The notes below the pieces were generated by a model. The model had not been told where the DNA came from, did not search any database, and saw nothing but the letters and a program-made list of their open reading frames with translations. A stretch of 64,000 bases of DNA. It comes from Candidatus Harpocratesius repetitus (lineage in GTDB: Archaea; Asgardarchaeota; Lokiarchaeia; Sigyniarchaeales; Promethearchaeaceae). Made by a program: the position numbers and the translations under genes. Of this stretch, positions 31,193 to 39,403 are shown piece after piece; position 1 is the first letter of the stretch; each line of letters starts with the position of its first letter. The stretch lies in NCBI GenBank assembly GCA_021498095.1, contig JAIZWK010000001.1, positions 2,095,666 to 2,159,665 on the forward strand, written 5' to 3'.

Positions 31193-33346
31193 TCATATAA
31201 CGAAAGGTTTTAAAAAGAAATCAATTATATTTTCCCGTATTTCGTGCAAAGTTTCTGTAGTTACATCACTAATATCTAATATTGGACGGAATTGTAATGT
31301 AAATATTTGCTCTATTTTTTCTCTCTGATTTAAAAGAGCACTAAGCTTTTGCGGATATATAAAACAGGTAATAAAGAAGATTGATCCTTTTCCTCGACCT
31401 TCATTTTGAGTTGAATCGTGAATCATAGTAGAATATACTAAAGCTCGAAAATTGCTACCTCCAAATGGAAATGGACCATATAATCCTTGATGATAACCAT
31501 GACCTTGGCCAAGACTAACCATAAAAATATTCCCTGCCATTTGTAAAGGTTGTTGCAAATTTCGATCATCTACATCAACATTCTCTGCAATATGAAGAAC
31601 TGTTCCCTTTTTTTCATCAATTTTGTAACATACCATGAAAATGGAATCAATATCCTCTTGAGTAAGTGTGCATTGTATTCCTTGAGTTGTAATTTGCTGA
31701 ATCTCTTGCATAAGTAGATTGTAGATTTGGGATAAAATAAATTCTCGATCTAAAGGATTTGAATCGAGTCTATCAATTAAATTCTCAATTCGCTCTATCT
31801 GAGCTTGCTTATTTCTTATTTCATGCGCAATTACTAAATCTTCAGCTAAACTTAAAACTTTACGCGCTTCAAGAAGATATCCTTCAAAAGCATGAAGTGT
31901 TGCTTGCAAAACTAACGTATCAATGTATCGAGGCCACAATGATTTATTCTTGGTTAATCCAAGCACTTTATGAATTAAATCAGCGATTTCTTTTAATTCC
32001 TTAGAATATCGATGTTGCTGAGTTTTTATTAAATAAGTTAAAGCAAGAAGAAGAAGCGAATTGATATTAATTTCAAAAAATTTTGTTGTTTGAGCGATTC
32101 TATTTGCTTCAAGTAGAAGGATTTCTGCTTCATGGAAATTTGAAAAAGTTAAGCTTAATCGGGCACGTTCGATTAATGCTAATCCAATTCCAACTTTATT
32201 CTGTTGTTTCCATGCTAATTGAACAATATCTTTTAAAAGTGTATATGCTGAATCTACATTATGAAGGGCAAAATGAGTTTGTACTAATGTAATAAGAATT
32301 TGGATTTTTTGAAAGTTTAACTTAGTATTTTCAACTATATGTAAAGCTTTCTGCAAAAGCTCTATAGATTTGAGATAATTTCCTTCAACTAACCAATATT
32401 TTGCATAATTATTTAATAATTGTAAGTAATTAAACTTCATCTCAACTTCTTTGAATAAATCCATTGATTCATCTAGGAATTTTCGTGCCTTAGATAATTG
32501 ACCTAATTCAGTGTAGAATCCTCCTATCTCAGATTTTATAACTGCAACATTTGAAAGATTTTGCGCTTCTTCTGCTATTTGCAATGCTTCGAAATATTTT
32601 TTTTCAGCAAGAGAATAATCACCTAAGTATTGAAGAGTTTCAGCATAATTACTCATCATAATTGTAAGATCACGAGTGAGATGCAATTTTTCAGCAAGAT
32701 CCGCACATTGTTTAAATTGTTCTGATGCATATTGAATATCACCTGTATATATTTGAAAAAGAGCTAAATTATTTCTTGCTGATATTTCTATCCTTGAATT
32801 ATTAATTTTCTGAGCCAATGAAATTGCTTTATGAAGATATTCTTCCCCTTCTTGAAGAAGGCCAGTATATGACCGATTAACTCCCAGTCTGTTATAAACA
32901 TGTGCTTCCTTAGCAGTTTTTCCCAGCTTTTGATAAATTGGAAGTGCTTCAAAAAAACGATCTGATGCAGATTGAAATCGTCCTCTAGAATTCTCTACCA
33001 TGCCTAATCCTACCAAGGCATCAGCGAATAATTCATCATTATCCAAACGAGTTGCTTCAAGAAATACTTTTTTATAATTACGTTCTGCTTCATCGATTTT
33101 TCCTAATGTCCATTGGATATTTGCTAATAATAATCGAAGTTTTGATTTTTTTTCAGAATCTTTTTCAGATTGAAGAGTTATTACAATCTCTTTTTCAGTT
33201 TCTGCTGGTGTAGTTACACTTTGTTGGGAAAGACGATTATACATTATATCCCATTTTTTTTTATCTGATTCTATCGTATTTGAAGAAAGGGATGTTTTTT
33301 TTTGTTTTTTCTCATTCTTTTGGGATATTTTTGGATAATCGGTCAT
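31193..33346 (-). CDS. TPR-repeat protein with a C-terminal Asgard-type longin/sensor-like domain
   Basis: A 717-residue soluble protein. Residues 1-70 are charged and disordered. Residues 70-530 form roughly a dozen tetratricopeptide-type helical pairs, with repeated patterns such as A-L-V-G-L-G and G-x-Y-x-x-A-x-x-x-x-x-x-A. The C-terminal 150 residues are a different alpha-beta domain with S-L-G-Q-G-H-G-Y-H-Q-G-L-Y-G-P-F-P-F-G-G. I associate that signature with longin-like or regulatory domains in Asgard proteins, from memory and without a search. TPRs build protein scaffolds, so this is likely an adaptor. It is the second gene after a small membrane protein, 11 bases downstream. Confidence 0.78.
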   Translation of the reverse strand: MTDYPKISQKNEKKQKKTSLSSNTIESDKKKWDIMYNRLSQQSVTTPAETEKEIVITLQSEKDSEKKSKLRLLLANIQWTLGKIDEAERNYKKVFLEATRLDNDELFADALVGLGMVENSRGRFQSASDRFFEALPIYQKLGKTAKEAHVYNRLGVNRSYTGLLQEGEEYLHKAISLAQKINNSRIEISARNNLALFQIYTGDIQYASEQFKQCADLAEKLHLTRDLTIMMSNYAETLQYLGDYSLAEKKYFEALQIAEEAQNLSNVAVIKSEIGGFYTELGQLSKARKFLDESMDLFKEVEMKFNYLQLLNNYAKYWLVEGNYLKSIELLQKALHIVENTKLNFQKIQILITLVQTHFALHNVDSAYTLLKDIVQLAWKQQNKVGIGLALIERARLSLTFSNFHEAEILLLEANRIAQTTKFFEININSLLLLALTYLIKTQQHRYSKELKEIADLIHKVLGLTKNKSLWPRYIDTLVLQATLHAFEGYLLEARKVLSLAEDLVIAHEIRNKQAQIERIENLIDRLDSNPLDREFILSQIYNLLMQEIQQITTQGIQCTLTQEDIDSIFMVCYKIDEKKGTVLHIAENVDVDDRNLQQPLQMAGNIFMVSLGQGHGYHQGLYGPFPFGGSNFRALVYSTMIHDSTQNEGRGKGSIFFITCFIYPQKLSALLNQREKIEQIFTLQFRPILDISDVTTETLHEIRENIIDFFLKPFVI

Positions 33347-33357
33347 GATTTAGCTCC

Positions 33358-33789
33358 TTAAATGCTTGGAATTAATTGAGTAATATCATAATTTAGAATC
33401 GTTGAAATCCAAGTTACTATACTTGGGGTGAATAGAAATAGCACAATTAAAATTATTGTAAAAACTATTGCATATATTAAAATTGCACCTAATGCACCGA
33501 AAAAGGTAGTTTCATGTCTATTCATTATCACAAACATTGATACTAAAAGGGAGATTAAAGTACCAATTAAAGCCCATCCTGGAAGTAAAAGTTGAAAAAC
33601 AAAAGAAATTACTCCTGCTAAAAATACAGCAATTAATCCAGTTATAAAAACAGCACCAAATTCAGTGTGTTCACCTTTTACAGCATTAATACCAATGCTT
33701 AGGGAAATTACTGCAAGGGCAATGGTTATAAAAATTAACAACAAAATCCATCCAATAGTAATGAGAATTTCTGGTAATTGTGATAACAT
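33358..33789 (-). CDS. Small four-helix membrane protein
   Basis: A 143-residue hydrophobic protein with about four membrane segments (near residues 9-32, 45-67, 70-88 and 95-120), separated by short loops, one with the polar K-G-E-H-T-E. There is no signal-cleavage site, cysteine or known motif. It immediately precedes the TPR gene (11-base gap), so the TPR protein may be recruited to or signal from the membrane through it. Function unknown. Confidence 0.75.
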   Translation of the reverse strand: MLSQLPEILITIGWILLLIFITIALAVISLSIGINAVKGEHTEFGAVFITGLIAVFLAGVISFVFQLLLPGWALIGTLISLLVSMFVIMNRHETTFFGALGAILIYAIVFTIILIVLFLFTPSIVTWISTILNYDITQLIPSI

Positions 33790-33836
33790 ATTTTAAAATA
33801 GCATCGATTTCCATTTAAGCATTTGCTTCTCGGATT

Positions 33837-34649
33837 TTAAAGAGAGATTAAGGGTTGACAAATTGTACAAAAAATTGTTGTTCTTTGCCCTACGATTCGT
33901 TTTTCTAGTTCTTTACCACATATTGGGCACTTTCCATTAATAACGCGAGCATGTAGAAAAAAATTCGATGGAAATTCGCCATATTGTGCGTTATGATCTA
34001 TTGCAATTTGAAGAATATTCTGAATTACTTCATGTAGCTTTTTAATTTGAGTTTCACTTATTTGAGAACCTAAAATTAATGGATTAATTTTACTTTGAAA
34101 TAATGCTTCATCGGCATAAAGATTTCCAATTCCTGCAATACGGTGTTGATCTAATAAAATTGCTTTTATCGGGCGTTTGCTACTTTGAATTGCTCGTGAA
34201 AATTGAGGATATGTAATATTTAGCGCATCTGGACCGATTTTCCTTTTATTAATAAAATCATCAATCGAATGCCACAATTCAATACGCGCAAATTTACGCT
34301 GAGAGATAAATGAAAGAACCTTGTTAGATTGGAAATGAAAGCGAATTCGATCAAATCGAGTGATTTTTGCATCTAATTCTTGCAACTTTGTATTCGAATC
34401 GTATCGAAGATTTCCTGTCATACCAAAATGAAATAGAAGAATTTCTCCTGAACTCAAATGAATGAAGAGATATTTACCCCGCCGAGATATTTTTTTAAAT
34501 TGAATTCTTACTAAGGATTTGGCGAATACTTCTGGATTTGGAACTCTAAGAATTTTTGCATCTCTAATTTCTATGTGGTGAATTGGTTGATTCAGTGATG
34601 TGTTTTCAAGATAACGCCTGTAAATTTCAACTTCAGGTAATTCTGGCAT
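33837..34649 (-). CDS. mutM: Formamidopyrimidine-DNA glycosylase (Fpg/Nei family)
   Basis: A base-excision repair glycosylase/AP lyase that removes oxidised purines such as 8-oxoguanine. The N-terminus M-P-E-L-P-E-V-E supplies the catalytic Pro2 and Glu3. The lysine of R-G-K-Y-L-F (about residue 58), the helix-two-turn-helix segment G-I-G-N-L-Y-A-D-E-A-L-F, and the C-terminal zinc finger C-P-I-C-G-K ... C-T-I-C-Q are all intact. At 270 residues it is the standard bacterial length. Fpg is uncommon in archaea, so transfer from bacteria is likely, in line with UvrAB nearby. Fpg rather than Nei is favoured by P-E-L-P-E-V-E and the overall layout. Confidence 0.94.
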   Translation of the reverse strand: MPELPEVEIYRRYLENTSLNQPIHHIEIRDAKILRVPNPEVFAKSLVRIQFKKISRRGKYLFIHLSSGEILLFHFGMTGNLRYDSNTKLQELDAKITRFDRIRFHFQSNKVLSFISQRKFARIELWHSIDDFINKRKIGPDALNITYPQFSRAIQSSKRPIKAILLDQHRIAGIGNLYADEALFQSKINPLILGSQISETQIKKLHEVIQNILQIAIDHNAQYGEFPSNFFLHARVINGKCPICGKELEKRIVGQRTTIFCTICQPLISL

Positions 34650-34854
34650 ATTTAAAAGATCCTATATTATGATATTATTTTACTATGTATTCTTAACAAT
34701 ATTTATTAAGTTTCAAAATAGATAATTTACATAGAACAATAGTAGTAGTTGATGGATTAAATCATGTTAATTTCTACTAAGTGTATTTTTTTCCTTATAA
34801 TTAATAAATATGAACAATTACGATTTTTTCTACAATTTTGGAGATGAAGTTTTA

Positions 34855-35406
34855 ATGAGTGAACTATCAAAAAACAATGAAATGCATCTGAATGAATTTA
34901 ATGAGGAAGGTTTAAGGAAAATTGCCAAAGAAATTGTTCTTCATCGATTCTTTCTTATTTTGCATGTACTACTTTATATTTTTGTAAATCTTTTGCTGTT
35001 TATTATTAATTATTTGACAAATTGGGAATATCCTTGGTTTCTCTGGGCACTTACTGGTTGGGCAGTCATACTCTTTACTCATATCTTTTATTATATTCTT
35101 TATAAAAAGGGGATTGTTCATATTGCTACACTCGCTCTTCTTTACCATGTTTGGGCATTTATAGTTCTCAATTCATTTTTATTATTTATTAACTTCTTTA
35201 CAAATCAATCTCGATGGAATTTTCAACCTTGGTTTTGGTTTCCATTTGGAAGTTGGGGCTCAATTTTAATTATTCATACTGTTCTTTACTTCTATATTAC
35301 TCCTGCTCGTGATGAATCTACCGAAAAAACTTGGATAGAACGGAAAGTGGAACAAGAATTGAAAAAACTCAAAATGATCGAATCATCAAAAAATTTGAAT
35401 AAATAG
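34855..35406 (+). CDS. Tandem 2TM-domain membrane protein
   Basis: A 183-residue protein with two copies of the 2TM domain (PF13239-type). Each has the order H-x-x-x-Y-x-x-V-N-x-x-L-x-x-I-N, an aromatic W-F-x-W/F-P loop and a second hydrophobic helix: first near residues 24-85, second near 95-160. A charged tail rich in E and K follows. The start is set at ATG 34855 because a GGAGATGA site lies ten bases upstream; the frame opens earlier at 34810. The PadR gene starts 15 bases after its stop, so the two form a unit. 2TM proteins are often paired with histidine kinases or regulators, suggesting a membrane sensor. Inference only. Confidence 0.8.
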   Translation: MSELSKNNEMHLNEFNEEGLRKIAKEIVLHRFFLILHVLLYIFVNLLLFIINYLTNWEYPWFLWALTGWAVILFTHIFYYILYKKGIVHIATLALLYHVWAFIVLNSFLLFINFFTNQSRWNFQPWFWFPFGSWGSILIIHTVLYFYITPARDESTEKTWIERKVEQELKKLKMIESSKNLNK

Positions 35407-35420
35407 GACCTCAAAAAAAA

Positions 35421-36050
35421 ATGTTTTGGCTAGGAAAATCTGTGGAAGTTGTGCCTTCAGAAGGCGGAAAAAGTGATAAAAAAAGGGAAAAAATAAATTT
35501 AAGCCCTTTGGAAGTGTTAATTTTAGCACAACTCCGATCTCGGGAATTACGCAATAATGGAGAACCTGTGGGACAATATGGATATGAAATGATTCAAGAT
35601 CTAAATAAACTTTTTGCAGGTTCTTGGGAAGCCAAATCTGGCACTATTTATCCCATTCTTTCAAAATTAGAAGGAAAAAAACAGATGATTGTGGGATCTC
35701 GAAAAAAATCACCTTTAGGACCTGTTAAAAAAGTATATAATCTACTTGAACGGGGAAGAAAAGCCATTGATGAGATAATTTTGCATAATTTTGAAGGTGA
35801 TTTAGATTTTATTTTGCAATATCTAAATCTTATTTCACCTTTTTTGATAAAAATTGATGAAAAAGACCAAAATGATGAAATCTTTTCAAAATTAACAACA
35901 ATCCCTGCAAGAGTTGCAAATATTGGATTAGAAAAACCTAAAACATTAATAGACCAAACTTTAAGACGAAAGAAATTGGAAGCTTTACAGGAAAGCTTTA
36001 AGTTAAGCTTGCAAAATATTGAAGAAGAAATCAATAAATCAAATGTTTAA
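35421..36050 (+). CDS. PadR-family transcription regulator
   Basis: A 209-residue protein. The PadR winged helix spans about residues 28-115: L-S-P-L-E-V-L-I-L-A-Q-L, G-Y-E-M-I-Q-D-L, S-G-T-I-Y-P-I-L-S-K-L-E and V-Y-N-L-L-E-R-G-R-K. The C-terminal 95 residues are helical and probably mediate dimerisation. PadR repressors bind small molecules or respond to envelope stress, often regulating a membrane protein next door. The 15-base gap to the 2TM gene fits such a pair. No cysteine-rich sensor is present, unlike the other PadR gene in this window. Confidence 0.9.
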   Translation: MFWLGKSVEVVPSEGGKSDKKREKINLSPLEVLILAQLRSRELRNNGEPVGQYGYEMIQDLNKLFAGSWEAKSGTIYPILSKLEGKKQMIVGSRKKSPLGPVKKVYNLLERGRKAIDEIILHNFEGDLDFILQYLNLISPFLIKIDEKDQNDEIFSKLTTIPARVANIGLEKPKTLIDQTLRRKKLEALQESFKLSLQNIEEEINKSNV

Positions 36051-36065
36051 TCGTTGCAAAATTGC

Positions 36066-36950
36066 TTAACACTCTTGATAATAAGAGAGAATGGATTCAA
36101 TTATTTTTTTTGATAGATGTTTCGGAATACTATCCACCGTTCCTTTTCCAAATGAAACTCCATCGATAATCTCATTATCATTTAAGATTTCAAGTAATTG
36201 CACTTCATTAATCCAAGAATAGGATATTCTTTCATGATTTAATTTAGCCAATTCACATGCACAAGTTAAAGCAGCTAAATTTGAGGTGATTCCAACTAAA
36301 AAATCATTTGCGCTCTTTTCAACAGCAATTCCACCTCCACAACCACATACACATTTTTTTCCAAATGGAATTAAATGCTCAACCTTGGAATTCAGCATAC
36401 CTAATCCTAATTCATTTCCCCCATCACCAATTCCCAGCCAAAATTCTGGTGGTTCGGCTTCTATTAAATATTCCAAATCATCAACTTGATCTGATATTGA
36501 TTCTCCCCGCATATTATGACAAATTCCATAGTAATTCTTTCCTGGTCTTTCAACACTAATCAAGATTGGTGGTAAATGTCTCAATTCAGAAATAGGCGTA
36601 AAGTGTATCTTTATTCTAGCTCGTGATGACCAAGGAAATTGTTCTAACACTGTAAGTAAAGGGGATTCTGTACTAATTATTACATTAATTCCTAGTTCTG
36701 CCAACAAATTTCCAAGAATAAATGTACCAATTGGGCCATCTGTCTCAAAAGTATTGTTTACTGGAAATCCTGTTGTAATTGCAACCCAAGATGATTTTAA
36801 AATTTGTTTTTGTAGGTGCACAGCAATTTCATTTACTGATTGGATAATTATAGGTGGTGTTTTGACAAGTGTATATGCTCTTTTAGCTCCATTAGGTAAT
36901 AATTCAAGGTATGGTTTTCCGAGGAGCAACGATTCAATAGAATGGTTCAT
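36066..36950 (-). CDS. DUF4392 / D-glutamate cyclase-like protein
   Basis: A 294-residue enzyme-like protein. Motifs that I associate with DUF4392 are T-T-G-F-P-V, E-T-D-G-P-I-G-T, S-V-E-R-P-G-K-N-Y-Y-G, M-R-G-E-S-I, and G-I-G-D-G-G-N-E-L-G-L-G-M. DUF4392 is also the C-terminal half of mammalian D-glutamate cyclase, which converts D-glutamate to 5-oxo-D-proline. A C-V-C-G-C-G-G-G-I cluster follows, which could be a Cys-containing loop. No signal peptide is present, so it is cytosolic. It stands alone, transcribed opposite to the MFS gene. Substrate not proven; the family is fairly sure. Confidence 0.82.
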   Translation of the reverse strand: MNHSIESLLLGKPYLELLPNGAKRAYTLVKTPPIIIQSVNEIAVHLQKQILKSSWVAITTGFPVNNTFETDGPIGTFILGNLLAELGINVIISTESPLLTVLEQFPWSSRARIKIHFTPISELRHLPPILISVERPGKNYYGICHNMRGESISDQVDDLEYLIEAEPPEFWLGIGDGGNELGLGMLNSKVEHLIPFGKKCVCGCGGGIAVEKSANDFLVGITSNLAALTCACELAKLNHERISYSWINEVQLLEILNDNEIIDGVSFGKGTVDSIPKHLSKKIIESILSYYQEC

Positions 36951-37122
36951 GATAATTCATAATTCCATTAAGTGAGGGCAAAATATTAAGGAATAATAAC
37001 CTTCTCATTAATATAACTTTATTTTATTTGAATAATGTTTTTGATATGACAGGTGAGGATGCATCCCGCGCAAATTAATACTTGTTAAACCAATATGGAA
37101 AAAATACACGAGATCAGAGCTC

Positions 37123-39306
37123 ATGGTCATGAATATAGTCTTGCTCTTATTTTTAATCAGCACTGCCTCCTTGAATATGCTAATTCCTTCCTATTCTACT
37201 ATTATTGACGAGTTCGCCATTTCAGAATCAGTAATATATCTCCCAGATTCTTTGTCTGTGTTAGTAACTGCATTTGTAATGGTATTATGGGGTTACTATA
37301 CAGATAAAATTGATAGAAACAAAGTAATTAATTGGGGGGCAATTTTATCCGTGTTTGGGTTTGTTTTTACCGCTCTTTGTACCAATTTTCTTCAATTGCT
37401 TATCGCCCGCATCATCACAGGAGCAGGAATGGGATTTGCCATACCCGTTGCTATATCTGTTTTAAGTGACATTGTTCTTCCTGAAGAACGCTCAGGTTTA
37501 TTTGGATTTCTTGCAATTTTTTCTTCTGTTAGTAATGGCATTGGTCAAGGCTTATCTGCATTTTTAGGACCATTGAATATTTTTGGTTTCGGATGGCAAA
37601 TTACTCCACTAATTTTATCTTTTCTTGCTCTTATTGCAGTATTCCAACTTTTATTTGTCAATCTTCCCGATGTGGGTGCAAAGGAAGAAAGCTTAGCGAA
37701 TATTCATGAATTTGAAGAAGTAGGATATGAATATAAGATTAATCAGCGCCAGCTAGTGAAACTTATTCAAAAGCCAACTAATAAATTCTTGATTTTAAAT
37801 GGTTTTTTTTCCATAATTCCAGGAACTATCATTATTTTTTCTCTTATTACAACATTTTCCCGAGAGATGCTGTATGTACTTCCTGAAAATATAAGAACGC
37901 AAGTTTCTACATTAATGGCAGGAGTAGCGAGTTTTGGTTATATTATTGGAAGTATTGTTCTCTCATGGTATGGAGATCTGCTTTACAAAAAAAATAGGAA
38001 AAATCGCGCTAGATTGGCTTTTATTTCTAACATTATTGCAATTCCATTATGTATATTAATGATTTTTGAATTAAAGCCTATTTCTCTTGAAAATATGCCT
38101 GTTTATCCTGATCCTATTCCTACTGAAGAAATTACCAAATTTATTTTACTTACCGTTTCTGCTATTTTTCAAAATTATCCAAATTATATTTTTTATATGA
38201 TTTTTTCATTCTTTGGAACATTTTTCAGTGCAGGAATGGTGATAAATAAAAATGCTGTTATGGTGGATGTGAATTTACCTGAGCATAGAGGAACAGCTTC
38301 TTCTTTCTTTCAATTAACCGAACAAGTCGGAAAAAGTGTTACATTAATGCTTACAAGCTTTTTACTGAGTATTGTAATTACTTATCAGAGACTTTTGTAT
38401 ATAAGTTTGATATTTTGGATTCCTTCTGCTCTATTATGGTTATTGACTGTAAAAGCAATAACAAAAGATATTGATGAAAAAAATAGAATACTTAGAGAAA
38501 GACAGCAGATGACTCTAATTGATTACATTTTTGAAATTAATATTGAAATTGATCGAGCCATACAAATAGTTCATGATGCTAAAAATAAAATTGTAAAAGA
38601 ACCTCAAAATGCCTTAAAGATGATAGATAAAGCGATATTACATTTAACACGAATTACAGAAAATGCCTCCAGACAAAAAATTGCAGATTTAGAAAGTCAT
38701 TCACAAAATTTACTTGATCGTGCGAAACTTTTCCGGGATAATCTCAAAGAACTATTGGAGCTTCAAAAATTTGAAGATTTACCATATCTTTATCAGTTGA
38801 TTGATGAAACTTGGGAAAAAAGTGATTTTGGAAAAATTGAAGTATTATATGAAAGTGGTTATTTAAAAGTCGTTGAGGCGCGTTTGCATAGATATTATAA
38901 TCCTATTGAATGCATCGAAATTTTACAAGATGCAATTAGTATTTTTGATAAAGTAATTAGATTGGCTTCTGATAGAGTCGTAGAAGAAGGTATTAAGCGC
39001 TTAACAAAGGATGAAGAAGAATTGCAACAACGAATTCATAATTTGATTATTTTGGCTCAAAAATCAAAATCAAACACAGAAGTATTAAAAGATAAATTAA
39101 ACTCTATTATTCACTCGCTTCTAAGAGAAGATTTGACCATGAAGCAATTACAAAGTGTTATTGCTTTAACTTCGGAATATGGATTAAAATTGGAAGATAT
39201 AATTGAAGAAAGTTTTGATAAACGCATTTTAAGAAGATTCCAAAGAGCAATGAATCAAATAAATAATCTTTTCCGTGCTTATGATGAATGGCAAACACGT
39301 GAATAA
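37123..39306 (+). CDS. MFS transporter with a large cytosolic helical C-terminal domain
   Basis: A 727-residue protein. Residues 1-450 are a major-facilitator transporter with about 12 hydrophobic segments. The loop between TM2 and TM3 reads G-Y-Y-T-D-K-I-D-R-N-K, matching G-x-L-x-D-R-x-G-R-R. It has R-I-I-T-G-A-G-M-G in TM4/5 and P-E-H-R-G-T-A-S-S-F in the second half. Residues about 460-727 are a long soluble helical region (D-Y-I-F-E-I-N-I-E-I-D-R-A-I ...), about 260 residues, unlike ordinary MFS proteins that end after TM12. The extra domain may regulate transport or tether a partner. The transported substrate cannot be read from sequence. Confidence 0.85.
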   Translation: MVMNIVLLLFLISTASLNMLIPSYSTIIDEFAISESVIYLPDSLSVLVTAFVMVLWGYYTDKIDRNKVINWGAILSVFGFVFTALCTNFLQLLIARIITGAGMGFAIPVAISVLSDIVLPEERSGLFGFLAIFSSVSNGIGQGLSAFLGPLNIFGFGWQITPLILSFLALIAVFQLLFVNLPDVGAKEESLANIHEFEEVGYEYKINQRQLVKLIQKPTNKFLILNGFFSIIPGTIIIFSLITTFSREMLYVLPENIRTQVSTLMAGVASFGYIIGSIVLSWYGDLLYKKNRKNRARLAFISNIIAIPLCILMIFELKPISLENMPVYPDPIPTEEITKFILLTVSAIFQNYPNYIFYMIFSFFGTFFSAGMVINKNAVMVDVNLPEHRGTASSFFQLTEQVGKSVTLMLTSFLLSIVITYQRLLYISLIFWIPSALLWLLTVKAITKDIDEKNRILRERQQMTLIDYIFEINIEIDRAIQIVHDAKNKIVKEPQNALKMIDKAILHLTRITENASRQKIADLESHSQNLLDRAKLFRDNLKELLELQKFEDLPYLYQLIDETWEKSDFGKIEVLYESGYLKVVEARLHRYYNPIECIEILQDAISIFDKVIRLASDRVVEEGIKRLTKDEEELQQRIHNLIILAQKSKSNTEVLKDKLNSIIHSLLREDLTMKQLQSVIALTSEYGLKLEDIIEESFDKRILRRFQRAMNQINNLFRAYDEWQTRE

Positions 39307-39403
39307 TTAAAAAAATGATCACCAAATCACATCTAAAAATCCAAATTTTATCTTAAATTAAAGAAATTGTTTGAAATAAAATAAAATTTTTAGAAGAAGT
39401 ATT

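Noticed and set aside
35648..36034. 128-residue minus-strand frame
   Set aside because: Antisense to the PadR gene, whose motifs are clear.
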